This document shows positions 19,201 to 28,009 of a stretch of DNA of 64,000 bases, piece after piece (within the stretch, counting starts at the first letter, position 1; every line of letters starts with the position of its first letter). Made by a program: the position numbers and the translations under genes. This stretch comes from Rhodanobacter sp. C01 (GTDB lineage: Bacteria; Pseudomonadota; Gammaproteobacteria; Xanthomonadales; Rhodanobacteraceae), in the NCBI RefSeq assembly GCF_002001045.1, contig NZ_MUNR01000011.1, forward strand, positions 124,001-188,000, given 5' to 3'. Under the pieces are notes generated by a model that searched no databases, was not told the origin of the DNA, and saw nothing but the letters and a program-made list of their open reading frames with translations.

Positions 19201-20511
19201 GTGAGTCTGCCCCGCCAAGCCGTTGTGGAACAAGCTGCCGCGCCGACGCTGTCCGCGCTGGCGTTTTTTTTCGTGATGACTTCCTACTACATCGTGCGCC
19301 CGGTAAGGGATCAGTTGAGCGGCGCGGTCGGTTCGCAATCGCTGCCGCTGTTCTATGGCGCGGTCTTCGCGGTGATGTTGCTGCTGACGCCAGTGTTCGG
19401 CCTGCTGGTCGCGCGCTTTCCGCGAAAGCAGCTGCTGGGCTGGAGCTACAGCTTCTTCATCGTCTGCCTGTTCGCCTTCGTGCCCGCGTTCGTTGCGCAG
19501 GACCGCATCGGCGCGCGCGAGCTGGGTGTGGTGTTCTTTGTCTGGGTCAGCGTGTTCAACCTGTTCGTGGTGTCGCTGTTCTGGAGCTTCATGGCCGACA
19601 TCTTCAACAGCGGCCAGGCGCGGCGGGTGTTTTCACTGATCGCCTTGGGCGGCATGGCCGGGGCGATCTTCGGCCCGCTGGTGACCAAGCTGCTGGTGCA
19701 GCTGATCGGCGTGGCACCGCTGCTGGTGGTATCGGCATTGGCGTTGACGCTGGCACTGGTGCTGCTGCTGCGACTTTCCGCGCAGCACGATCGGCAGGCG
19801 GGCAGTCGTGGTGACGAGGCGATCGGCGGCTCGCTGTGGGCCGGCATCAGGGAGCTGTGGTCGCGCCCGTTCCTGCGCTACATGGCTTTGCTGATGTTGT
19901 TCGGCGACGGCATCGGCACGCTGGCTTATGCGCTGGTGGCCGACTATGCCAAGGCGCATTTCATCAGCACGGTCGCGCGCACTTCGTTCTACAACGACCT
20001 GGATCTGGCGACCAACTTGCTTGGCGCGGCGCTGCAGCTGAGCGTGACGCCGTGGTTATTGGTGCGTCGCGGCGCCGGCTGGGGACTGGTCCTGCCATCG
20101 CTGGTGAATCTGGCCCTGTTGGCCGTGGTGGCGCTGATCGGTGGTGGCAACGTCAGCTTCTTCGGTTACAGCGTGCCACTGCTGCTGGCGGTGATGCTGG
20201 TGATCACGCGTGGCTTCGCCTATGGCATGACCAAACCAGCCGTGGATGCGCTGTATACGCGGGTACCGCGCGAGACGCGCTACAAGGGCAAGAATTTCGT
20301 CGAAACCGCGGTATGGCGGTTTGGCGATGTGGTGGTCACCAGCGCCGTCAGTGGCTTGCGCACGCTGGGTTGGGGCGTTGGTGGGTTGGCGTTGCTGGGC
20401 GCCGGTGTCGCTGCGCTGGCGGCCGTGGTAGCACGGCGCGCCGGCTGGTCGCCGGATCTGGCGCCGGACGAACACACGCACGTCGGCAAGGGTGCGAAGG
20501 CACCGGTTTGA
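19201..20511 (+). CDS. MFS / ATP:ADP translocase (Npt1)-like membrane transporter
   Basis: 436 residues from GTG at 19201, with 12 membrane helices. An in-frame ATG at 19165 would add 12 residues; neither has a strong Shine-Dalgarno. Motifs FFFVMTSYYIVRPVRDQ in TM1 and SLFWSFMADIF in TM4 resemble the NTP/NDP-exchange (TLC) group known from intracellular bacteria and plastids, but homologues also occur in free-living proteobacteria, where their function is not settled. There is no operon partner: the gene follows a degenerate repeat and ends before a convergent CBS gene. Confidence 0.78.
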   Translation: MSLPRQAVVEQAAAPTLSALAFFFVMTSYYIVRPVRDQLSGAVGSQSLPLFYGAVFAVMLLLTPVFGLLVARFPRKQLLGWSYSFFIVCLFAFVPAFVAQDRIGARELGVVFFVWVSVFNLFVVSLFWSFMADIFNSGQARRVFSLIALGGMAGAIFGPLVTKLLVQLIGVAPLLVVSALALTLALVLLLRLSAQHDRQAGSRGDEAIGGSLWAGIRELWSRPFLRYMALLMLFGDGIGTLAYALVADYAKAHFISTVARTSFYNDLDLATNLLGAALQLSVTPWLLVRRGAGWGLVLPSLVNLALLAVVALIGGGNVSFFGYSVPLLLAVMLVITRGFAYGMTKPAVDALYTRVPRETRYKGKNFVETAVWRFGDVVVTSAVSGLRTLGWGVGGLALLGAGVAALAAVVARRAGWSPDLAPDEHTHVGKGAKAPV

Positions 20512-20559
20512 GTCGCTGCTTTCCCGGCGGCTCAGTGAACCAGAGTCCCCCGTAGCGCT

Positions 20560-20988
20560 TCAACTGGTGATATACCGCTGCAAATGCTCGATCTGTTCGG
20601 CTTGCGCGTCGATCACCGCCTTGACCAGGTCGCCGATCGAGATCACCCCGACTACTGCATTGCCCTGCACGACCGGCAGATGGCGAATTCGACTGTCGGT
20701 GCACAGGCGCATGCAGTCGAACACATCGGTATCCGGGCCGACGGTCACCGGTTCGCTGCTCATGATGTCGGATACGGCGGTCTGCGATGACGATCGACCC
20801 TGCAGGATCACCTTGCGTGCATAGTCGCGTTCCGACACCACGCCGACCAGTCGCTCGCCACGCATCACCAGCAAGGCACCCACCCGGTGTTCCGCCATGC
20901 GCTTGATGGCTTCGAGTACCGGTGCTTCCGGCGCAATGCTGAAGATCGTGCTGCCCTTGCTTTCCAGCAGATGCTTGACCTGACTCAT
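20560..20988 (-). CDS. CBS domain pair protein
   Basis: 142 residues from ATG at 20988, preceded by GGAGATCC. Two CBS motifs fill the protein: IKRMAEHRVGALLVM then VVSERDYARKVIL, and FDCMRLCTDSRIRHLPVV then VISIGDLVKAVI. Such stand-alone pairs bind adenosine nucleotides and often act as energy sensors or regulatory subunits. No partner is fused or adjacent that would reveal its target. Confidence 0.92.
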   Translation of the reverse strand: MSQVKHLLESKGSTIFSIAPEAPVLEAIKRMAEHRVGALLVMRGERLVGVVSERDYARKVILQGRSSSQTAVSDIMSSEPVTVGPDTDVFDCMRLCTDSRIRHLPVVQGNAVVGVISIGDLVKAVIDAQAEQIEHLQRYITS

Positions 20989-21093
20989 GCCTGGATCTCC
21001 GCCGGCCCCCGGGCGGGCCGTCTGTGGCGAGTCTAGCGCGGGCATCGGCCCGGGGTGTAGTAAAGCCGTGAAGCCGTGGCGCGAATGCGACGC

Positions 21094-22032
21094 TCAGCGC
21101 GGGTCGCGCGGCAACCGTTGTTCCTCGACGAAATACAGTGGTCGCTGCTTGCTCTCGGCGTAGTTGCGGCCGAGGTATTCGCCGATCACGCCGAGCGCCA
21201 GCAACTGCACGCCACCGAGGAACAGGATCACCAGCATCAAGGTGGGATAGCCGCGTACCTGGTCGCCGTACCGCAGCGCATGAATCAGTACCCAGGCGCC
21301 ATAGACGAAGGCGAGCATGGCGGAGGCCAGCCCGACCCAGGTGGCCAGCCGCAGCGGCGCCGTGGAGAATGAAGTAATGCCCTCGATCGCCAGTTGGCCC
21401 AGCCGCCAGTAGTTCCATTTTGTCTGGCCGGCAAGACGCGGATCGCGCAGATATTGCACGGAGGTTTGCCGATACCCGATCCAGCTGAACAGACCTTTCA
21501 TGAAGCGCTGGCGTTCGCGCAACTGGCCCAGTGCGTCCAGCGCGCGCCGCGAGAGCAGGCGGAAATCGCCGGTATCGCGCGGTATCGTCGTATCGGACAG
21601 TCGCTCCATGCTGCGATAGAACGCCGCGGCGGTGAATCGCTTGAAGCCGCTCTCGCCCTGGCGCGCACTGCGGGTGGCATACACCACGTCGTACCCGGCC
21701 TGCCATTGCTCGACCAGCGCGGGGATCAGCTCGGGCGGGTCCTGCAGATCGGCGTCTATCACCACGGCCGCATCGGCGGTGACGGCGTCGAGGCCGGCGG
21801 TCAGTGCGGCCTCCTTGCCGAAGTTGCGCGACAGCTTGAGTGCGCCGGTGCGCGGATCGGTCGCGACCAGCGATTCGATGATCGACCAGGTGTCGTCGCG
21901 ACTGCCGTCGTCGACATAGAGCACGCGGGCATCGAGCGGCAACGCATCGAGTACCTTGCGCAGCCGCTGATGGAACAGCGCCAGTACGGCGGATTCGTTA
22001 TAGGCGGGAACAACGACGGTGAGTTGCGGCAT
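21094..22032 (-). CDS. Family 2 glycosyltransferase, GtrB / dolichol-phosphate-mannose synthase-like
   Basis: 312 residues. The catalytic GT-A domain shows VVVPAYNES at the start, VDDGSRDDT and DADLQDPPE (metal-binding DxD-type). Two C-terminal membrane helices lie at about 228-256 and 265-290. This is the layout of GtrB/ArnC-type enzymes that transfer a sugar from a nucleotide donor to undecaprenyl phosphate for later modification of surface polysaccharide. No flippase or GtrA partner is adjacent, so its role is open. Confidence 0.9.
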   Translation of the reverse strand: MPQLTVVVPAYNESAVLALFHQRLRKVLDALPLDARVLYVDDGSRDDTWSIIESLVATDPRTGALKLSRNFGKEAALTAGLDAVTADAAVVIDADLQDPPELIPALVEQWQAGYDVVYATRSARQGESGFKRFTAAAFYRSMERLSDTTIPRDTGDFRLLSRRALDALGQLRERQRFMKGLFSWIGYRQTSVQYLRDPRLAGQTKWNYWRLGQLAIEGITSFSTAPLRLATWVGLASAMLAFVYGAWVLIHALRYGDQVRGYPTLMLVILFLGGVQLLALGVIGEYLGRNYAESKQRPLYFVEEQRLPRDPR

Positions 22033-22096
22033 GGGCAGGACCCGCGAGATTGGACTTCATGCTAACCAACTGCCCGTGTCGGGGCGAGGGCGTCGT

Positions 22097-22837
22097 TCAA
22101 TGCGGCCGGCGTGGTGGCGCATGACCCTCGATATACGCCGGGCCGCCAAGCTGATTCATCTGCTGCTGGATCCAGCCGGCGCGCCGCAGCACATAGGCGC
22201 TGGGGCGATCCGCGCGCAGCCGCCGCGGGTTGGGCAGCACCGCCGCCAGCCGTGCCGCCTGTGCCGGATCGAGTCGTGCCGGTGAGGCATGGAAATAGAC
22301 GTCGCTGGCTGCGCCCACGCCATAGATGCCGTTGCCCAGCTCGGCGATGTTCATGTAGACCTCGAGAATGCGCTGCTTCGGCCAGGTCAGTTCGATCAGC
22401 ACGGTGAAATATGCTTCCAGCCCCTTGCGCACGAAGCTGCGACCGTTCCACAGGAACAGGTTCTTGGCGGTCTGCTGGCTGATCGTGCTGGCGCCGCGCA
22501 GGCGTTTGCCGTCGTCGGCCGCATCCACTGCACTCTGGATGGAATCGAAGTCGAAGCCGTGGTGATACGGAAACTTCTGGTCCTCGCCGGCCACCATCGC
22601 CAGCGGCACGTAAGGCGATACCTGCGGCCACGGCACCCAGTGCTGCTGCAGGTGGAAATCCTTCTCGCCGTGGATCCACGCGCCGAGCTGGCGCTCGAGC
22701 ATCATCGCCGACGTCCACGGCGGCACGAAGCGCAGCACGATCACCGCCAGCCAGCTGAGTGCCAGCCACGCCAGCGCAAGGATCGCCAGCGGGCGCAGCA
22801 GGCGATTCAGCAACGGTCGACGAAATGGCAGCGGCAT
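22097..22837 (-). CDS. mtgA: Monofunctional peptidoglycan glycosyltransferase MtgA
   Basis: 246 residues with an N-terminal membrane helix (about 15-36) and a GT51 domain. Signature stretches are VAGEDQKFPYHHGFD (catalytic Glu), RGASTISQQTAKNLFLW and EAYFTVLIELTWPKQRILEVYMN. It polymerises lipid II into glycan strands but lacks a transpeptidase domain. It stands alone, divergent from hslO across a gap of about 96 bases. Confidence 0.95.
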   Translation of the reverse strand: MPLPFRRPLLNRLLRPLAILALAWLALSWLAVIVLRFVPPWTSAMMLERQLGAWIHGEKDFHLQQHWVPWPQVSPYVPLAMVAGEDQKFPYHHGFDFDSIQSAVDAADDGKRLRGASTISQQTAKNLFLWNGRSFVRKGLEAYFTVLIELTWPKQRILEVYMNIAELGNGIYGVGAASDVYFHASPARLDPAQAARLAAVLPNPRRLRADRPSAYVLRRAGWIQQQMNQLGGPAYIEGHAPPRRPH

Positions 22838-22933
22838 GGCGGTACGCGAAGAGGGATGCCGGCAGTATAAGAGTGTTGTCCCGGCCGCATTACGCCCCCA
22901 TCTGTGCCGGCTGACCCCAAGAGGACACTAGCC

Positions 22934-23833
22934 GTGGAAAACCTGCCCGTCGACGATGTGCTGCACCGATTCCTGCTTGAACGCGCCGGCGTGCGCGGTG
23001 TGCTGGTGCGGCTGGGTCCGGCGTGGCGTGAAGTGGCCGGCCGCGCGGAGTATCCGCCGGCATTGCAGGCGATGCTGGGCGAGACGCTGGCGGCCAGCGC
23101 GCTGCTGACCGGCAACATCAAGCTGGACGGCGCGCTGTCGGTGGAAGTGAAGAGCAGCGGTGCGCTGCGCCTGCTGTTTGCCGAATGCAGCGATCAGGGC
23201 CGCCTGCGTGGTCTGGCACGCTGGAACGATCCGTTGCCCGCGCCACTGATGCTGGACGGGCTGCCCGACGCCAGCATGGCAATCACCATCGGCAACGTGG
23301 AGCGTGGTCAGCGCTACCAGGGCCTGGTCGACCTGTGCCATGCGGACGTGGCCGCGGCGCTGGAGAATTACTTCATCCAGTCCGAACAGCTGCCTGCACG
23401 CATCCTGCTTGCGGCCGACGGCGAACATGCCGTCGGCCTGATGTTGCAGAAGCTGCCGGACGAAGGTGGCCATGCCGCCGCGCAGGACGACGATGCCTGG
23501 AGTCGCGTCGTGCATCTGACTGCCACGCTGGGTCGCGACGAGCTGCTGGCCAGTGCGCCGGAGCAACTGCTGTACCGGCTCTATCATGAGGAGTCGGTGC
23601 GCCTGTTCGAGCCGCGCGTACTGGCATTCGGCTGCAGCTGCAGCCGCGAACGGGTGGCCGGGATGCTGCGTTCGCTCGGTCGCGACGAAGTCGAGGCAGC
23701 GCTGGCAGCGCGTGGTGACGAGATCGAGGTGGTCTGCGAATTCTGCGCGCAGCGTTATCACTTCGATCGCATCGATGCCGAGCTTCTGCTTGGAGAGGGC
23801 GTGACGCCAGTCGTGCCGGATACCACGCAGTGA
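22934..23833 (+). CDS. hslO: Redox-regulated chaperone Hsp33
   Basis: 299 residues from GTG at 22934, 8 bases after AAGAGGA; an upstream GTG at 22904 has no ribosome binding site. The zinc-binding redox switch is complete: Cys234 and Cys236 (GCSCS) and Cys268 and Cys271 (CEFC). Under oxidative stress the cysteines form disulfides, zinc is released and the protein becomes an ATP-independent holdase. The rest follows the HslO fold with NYFIQSEQLP near residues 145-154. Confidence 0.96.
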   Translation: MENLPVDDVLHRFLLERAGVRGVLVRLGPAWREVAGRAEYPPALQAMLGETLAASALLTGNIKLDGALSVEVKSSGALRLLFAECSDQGRLRGLARWNDPLPAPLMLDGLPDASMAITIGNVERGQRYQGLVDLCHADVAAALENYFIQSEQLPARILLAADGEHAVGLMLQKLPDEGGHAAAQDDDAWSRVVHLTATLGRDELLASAPEQLLYRLYHEESVRLFEPRVLAFGCSCSRERVAGMLRSLGRDEVEAALAARGDEIEVVCEFCAQRYHFDRIDAELLLGEGVTPVVPDTTQ

Positions 23834-23871
23834 TCGCAGTAAGGTGCTCCGACGACCGGATTCACCGACGC

Positions 23872-26781
23872 TCAGGCTCGCAGTAGCGGGTTGTCCTTGC
23901 CCAGCCAGGTTCGGGCCGGCTGGGGTGTGGCAAACAGGAAGCCCTGACCATAGCGACAGCCGACCCGTAGCAGGGCTTGTCGCTGCGATTCCTCCTCGAT
24001 GCCTTCGGCGATCACTTTCATCTGCAACGAGTCGGCCAATACCTGGATGGCACGTACCAGCGCCAGTCCCTGGGTTTCCTCGTCGCCTTGCGGCAGCTCG
24101 GTGATGAAAGATCGGTCGATCTTCAGCGTCTCGAACGGGTACTGATGCAGATAGCTGAGCGAGGAATAGCCCGTGCCGAAATCGTCGAGCGCGATGCCGA
24201 TGCCGTGGCTGCGCAGGTTTTTCAGCATCTGCTTGACCTGGGTGGGGTTCTCAAGCAGGGCGTGCTCGGTGACCTCGATGCGGATGCAATGGGGCGGCAC
24301 GGCGTATTGCTCGAACAAGGCAAGCAGCCGCTGGTCGAGGTCGACCGAGCGAAAATGCCGGCCGGAGACGTTGATGCTGATGAAGCCCTCGGTGCCGATC
24401 AGACGTACGGCTTGGGTGCAGACCTGTTCGAAGATCTGCCAGTCGATGGCCTCGGCACAGCCACATTCCTCGGCGATCAGCAGGAAGTCGTGCGGTGTCA
24501 GCAGGCCGCGTTCGGGATGATGCCAGCGCAGCAATGCCTCGTAGCCGACGACGCGACGGTCGTCGAGCTCGACGATGGGCTGGTAGAACGGTTCGAATTC
24601 GTTGCGACTGAGCGCATGGCGAAGATCACTCTCCATGTCGAGCAACGATAGTGCCTCGCGACGAAGGCGATCGTCGAACAGTGCCGCGCGATGACGGCCG
24701 CCATCCTTCGCGTTGTACATCGCCGCATCCGCATCGCGCAGCAGTTCCTCCGGTTGCCGGTAGTGCGCGCCGGACAGCGCAATGCCTATCGATGCGGAGG
24801 TGAAGATCTCCTTGGTGCCAAGCCGGAACGGCGTCTGCAGCTCGTTGATGATGCGTTCGGCAATCAGCGTGGCCTTGCCGGTGTTACTGATGCCTTCAAG
24901 CAGCACCGCGAATTCGTCGCCGCCCAGGCGCGCGACCACATCGCGGGTCTTCAGGCAGGCGCGGATGCGGCCGCCGACCTGGAACAGCAGATCATCGCCG
25001 ACCAGGTGTCCCACTGAATCGTTGATCACCTTGAAACGGTCCAGGTCGATGAACAGCACGGCGAACTGCTCGCCCGGGTTAGCGACACAGCGCTGCATGG
25101 CGTGTTCCAGTCGCTGCAGCAGCAGGGTGCGATTGGGCAGTCCGGTCAGCGAGTCATGCAGCGTCTCGTATTTCAGCCGGCGCTCGACGCGCTCGCGCTC
25201 GGCGATCTGTTCGCGCAGGTCGCGATTGGCCAACGCCAGTGCGCGGGTGCGTTCGGTGACGCGGCGCTCCAGACCGGCATAGGCCTGCCGCAGCGATGAC
25301 GCCGCCTGTTTGCGCTGCAGTGCATTGGCGATGTGGTAACTGACGAAAGTCAGCAGTTCCTGGTCGCGCTCGCTGTAGGTGTGCTCGGGCGAATAGCTCT
25401 GCAACGCCAGCACGCCCATTGCCTTGCCGCCCCATACCAGCGGCACGCCCAGCCAGCACACCGAGGGCGAGCCGAAATGGCTGATCTCACCTGCCGCCAC
25501 CAGACGGGCAATGTCCTGCGGGTGGGCCAGCAAGGGCCTGGCGTGGCGCAGCACATATTCGGTGGCGCCGCGACCGTGCGCGCGTGGCGGCCGCACGCTG
25601 TCGACATCGTCCACCGAGTAGGGGAAGGTCAGTTGTCCGCTTTCCTCATCGAGCAGCGCGATGTAGAAATTGCGCGCGTACAGCAGGCCGCTGATCACCT
25701 GGTGCATGGTCGCGTAGAATTTTTCCAGGCTCTCCGAAGTGTTGGCCAGCTCGGCAATGCGGAACAACGCAGCCTGCAGCCGCTCGCCGCGCTGGCGTTG
25801 CAGGACCTGCTGGCGCAGCACACGATTGGCCTCGCGCAGCGCTGCAGTGCGATCAGTCACCCGGCGGCCCAGCTCGATATGTGCCTCGCGCCGTTCCAGC
25901 GCAGTCTGCACGTGCTGGGCGACGTAGTTCAGCAGCTCCAGATCCTGCTGCGAATAATGGGTGTCGGCGCGATAGCTTTGCACCACGATGCCACCCACCA
26001 CGCTGCCGCCGCGCAACAGCGGCACGCCCAGCCAGTGTTCGCAGCTCGGGCCGACCAGCATGAAATGGTCGCCGAGCTGCTGCCTCAACTCGTCGATCGA
26101 GCCCAGCAGCGGCCGACCTTCCTTCAGCAGGTTCCAGGTCAGGCTGTGCAGCATGTCGCGCAGCGGCAGATCCTGATCAGGCGGCGGCGGGTCGGTGTCG
26201 GCGATGTCGACGTAATAGGGAAAGCGGATGCTGTCGGTGGCCGTGTCGTACAGCACGATGTAGAAATTTTCGGCATACATCAGGCTGCTGACGATGGCGT
26301 GCAGCGAATGCATCATCTCGGGCGTGTCGTGCCCGGCGCCAGCCTGTTCGGCAATCGCATAGAGAGCGCGCTGCAACCGCTCGGCCAGCGCCAGACGCGA
26401 AATGGCCTCGTACAGACGGCTGGTCTCGGCAAGCTGGCGCAGCCGGGTATCAGCCAGGCGCCCCAGCCAGGACAGCGGGCCACGCACACCGTCAGGCAGC
26501 GGCAGCCCGGCGGTGGTTTCCAGCGAAAGCATCCGCGGCCCCTGGGGATCCTCTGCCAGGTCGAGCTGGCTGCCGCCGGGCAGGTGGTCAGCTTGTTCAT
26601 CCATGCGACGCCAGTGCAGCCGGCCGTGGATGCCGAGATTGCCGAGCATCTGCTCGCAGATTTCCATCACGCTGGCAGCATCGGCTGCCTCGAACAGTTG
26701 TTCGACAGCTCCGTACAAGGCCGCAAGATCCCGCGCCACCGGAGGGGGCTGAGATGGGCGTATCGTCGGAGTGGCGCTCAT
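23872..26781 (-). CDS. GAF-GAF-GGDEF-EAL cyclic-di-GMP signalling protein
   Basis: 969 residues from ATG at 26781. Two tandem GAF domains (about 134-297 and 336-492) are clearly duplicated: both contain a NFYI(V/A)L core, FPY.VD and an H-x-x-S/G-P-S-x-x-WLGVPL block. A short coiled segment, a GGDEF domain (538-700, GGDEF at 620-624) and an EAL domain (715-955) follow. EAL catalytic residues are present: Glu748 (YEALLRW), Asn804, Glu836, Asp866-Asp867 (DDFGTGYS) and Lys887. The RxxD inhibitory site reads KTRD, so product inhibition may be lost. No signal peptide or membrane helix is seen, so it should be a soluble bifunctional or phosphodiesterase-biased enzyme. Confidence 0.95.
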   Translation of the reverse strand: MSATPTIRPSQPPPVARDLAALYGAVEQLFEAADAASVMEICEQMLGNLGIHGRLHWRRMDEQADHLPGGSQLDLAEDPQGPRMLSLETTAGLPLPDGVRGPLSWLGRLADTRLRQLAETSRLYEAISRLALAERLQRALYAIAEQAGAGHDTPEMMHSLHAIVSSLMYAENFYIVLYDTATDSIRFPYYVDIADTDPPPPDQDLPLRDMLHSLTWNLLKEGRPLLGSIDELRQQLGDHFMLVGPSCEHWLGVPLLRGGSVVGGIVVQSYRADTHYSQQDLELLNYVAQHVQTALERREAHIELGRRVTDRTAALREANRVLRQQVLQRQRGERLQAALFRIAELANTSESLEKFYATMHQVISGLLYARNFYIALLDEESGQLTFPYSVDDVDSVRPPRAHGRGATEYVLRHARPLLAHPQDIARLVAAGEISHFGSPSVCWLGVPLVWGGKAMGVLALQSYSPEHTYSERDQELLTFVSYHIANALQRKQAASSLRQAYAGLERRVTERTRALALANRDLREQIAERERVERRLKYETLHDSLTGLPNRTLLLQRLEHAMQRCVANPGEQFAVLFIDLDRFKVINDSVGHLVGDDLLFQVGGRIRACLKTRDVVARLGGDEFAVLLEGISNTGKATLIAERIINELQTPFRLGTKEIFTSASIGIALSGAHYRQPEELLRDADAAMYNAKDGGRHRAALFDDRLRREALSLLDMESDLRHALSRNEFEPFYQPIVELDDRRVVGYEALLRWHHPERGLLTPHDFLLIAEECGCAEAIDWQIFEQVCTQAVRLIGTEGFISINVSGRHFRSVDLDQRLLALFEQYAVPPHCIRIEVTEHALLENPTQVKQMLKNLRSHGIGIALDDFGTGYSSLSYLHQYPFETLKIDRSFITELPQGDEETQGLALVRAIQVLADSLQMKVIAEGIEEESQRQALLRVGCRYGQGFLFATPQPARTWLGKDNPLLRA

Positions 26782-26979
26782 CGGGCTGTGGTCGTTTCCG
26801 GGACAATCCGGCAGGATCGATGTCAAAAGCCTTTATAACGTGTAAGTCGACCCTGTCGCCAGCGATCCGGCACCAGGATCAGGAACCTGCGCAAGGTCGT
26901 ACTGGTCGAAGCATCGTACAAGGACCTTTTTTTGTGCGTTGGGGCCGATTTGGGGGTGTTAGTAAAATGTAAAACGAGA

Positions 26980-26985
26980 TATACT
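26980..26985 (+). promoter_or_regulatory. Candidate -10 element (TATACT)
   Basis: TATACT lies in an A/T-rich patch of the divergent region between the GGDEF-EAL gene and the exported protein, 42 bases before the latter's ATG. No convincing -35 is found at 16-18 bases, so only the -10 is supported. Confidence 0.35.
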
Positions 26986-27027
26986 GCGTGCCTGTTTCCG
27001 TTCTTGAATGAGTGGCTCTTCCAAGTC

Positions 27028-27924
27028 ATGCGTCGTCTCTGCGCCCTGCTGATCTTCCTGTTGCCGCTTGTTGCGGCCGGGCAGTCCGTGGGCGGCGATA
27101 ACGCGGTGGCGCAACAACTACTGACGCAACCGTCGAAAGTCGCGCCCGGCACGGTGCCACTGTGGCGTGGTACGGATGGTCGCCTGCTGACGCTGAAGGC
27201 TGACCGCAGCCTCGGTGCGGATGCCCAGATCCAGAATGCACCGCTGGCGCTGCGCGCCGTTGATGCGGCAACGGTCACGACGACGGGGCTGCAGTACGGA
27301 TTGGCTCCGAATCTGCAGGCTCATGCCGAAGTCAGCCAGCATTCGTGGGTCAACCAGCCGTTACGCATCATCAGCAGCGAAGTGGGCGCTACCTATGCGG
27401 CCGGGCGTTACAGCCTTGGCGTGAGCGTCGGCGCCAACAGCACGCCTGACAACGGCAGCGCGTTGCTGCCGCGGGTACTGCCCGGCGTCGTTCCAGGTGT
27501 CGACGGCCTGAGCGGTTTCGACAACAGTTCGCAATTGAATGCACGTGGTCGGCTTGCTCTGGACAGCAGCAGCGGAATCGATCTGGGTGCCAGCGTCGGT
27601 CGCATCCATCTGCTGCCGGGCAACCTGCTCGGCGTCAATACGCTGGATCAGAAGGCGCTGAGTTTTGGCGTCGATCATGGCTCATTGAGCGGGGTCCTGA
27701 TTGGTCGCACCGTGCAGCCGGATGCCAGCATTCCAGGCAGCCTGAATGCAGATCGGCGCTGGAACAGCATTGATCTCGGTGTGACCTGGCGCCTGCCGTG
27801 GCGCGGTTCGCTGAGCGTCGGTGCGCAGAACCTGTGGTCTTCCGGCACGCCTGCCAACACGCCTGCAGGCCCCGAGCCGGATCAGTCGCGTACACCCTAC
27901 GTGCAATATCACCAGGATCTCTGA
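27028..27924 (+). CDS. Exported protein of unknown function, probably beta-rich outer-membrane or periplasmic
   Basis: 298 residues from ATG at 27028, with a signal peptide ending around LLPLVAAGQ. I do not recognise the family. From about residue 85 the sequence alternates polar and hydrophobic residues in strand-like blocks (for example TTTGLQYGLAPNLQAHAEVS, YSLGVSVGA, NSIDLGVTWRLPW, GSLSVGAQNLW), consistent with a beta-barrel or beta-sandwich. The C-terminus VQYHQDL ends in Leu rather than the Phe usual for outer-membrane barrels. It is divergent from the c-di-GMP protein and followed by a strong terminator, so it is monocistronic. Confidence 0.75.
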   Translation: MRRLCALLIFLLPLVAAGQSVGGDNAVAQQLLTQPSKVAPGTVPLWRGTDGRLLTLKADRSLGADAQIQNAPLALRAVDAATVTTTGLQYGLAPNLQAHAEVSQHSWVNQPLRIISSEVGATYAAGRYSLGVSVGANSTPDNGSALLPRVLPGVVPGVDGLSGFDNSSQLNARGRLALDSSSGIDLGASVGRIHLLPGNLLGVNTLDQKALSFGVDHGSLSGVLIGRTVQPDASIPGSLNADRRWNSIDLGVTWRLPWRGSLSVGAQNLWSSGTPANTPAGPEPDQSRTPYVQYHQDL

Positions 27925-27954
27925 TCCACGGATTGCCGGGCTGCCGGTTTGCTG

Positions 27955-27981
27955 ACGCCGTCGCTGCCGCGACGGCGTTTT
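27955..27981 (+). terminator. Intrinsic terminator of the exported-protein gene
   Basis: A 10-bp perfect stem (27955-27964 with 27969-27978) around a TGCC loop, ending in TTTT. A second hairpin, GACTAGGC-TTGT-GCCTAGTC (27996-28015), follows and overlaps the stop codon of the converging DUF4097 gene. Confidence 0.85.
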
Positions 27982-28009
27982 CGTTTGTGATGCCTGACTA
28001 GGCTTGTGC

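Noticed and set aside
26821..26826. TTG as an upstream start for the GGDEF-EAL gene
   Set aside because: The codon is part of a TTGACA string and has no ribosome binding site; the ATG at 26781 gives a normal N-terminus.
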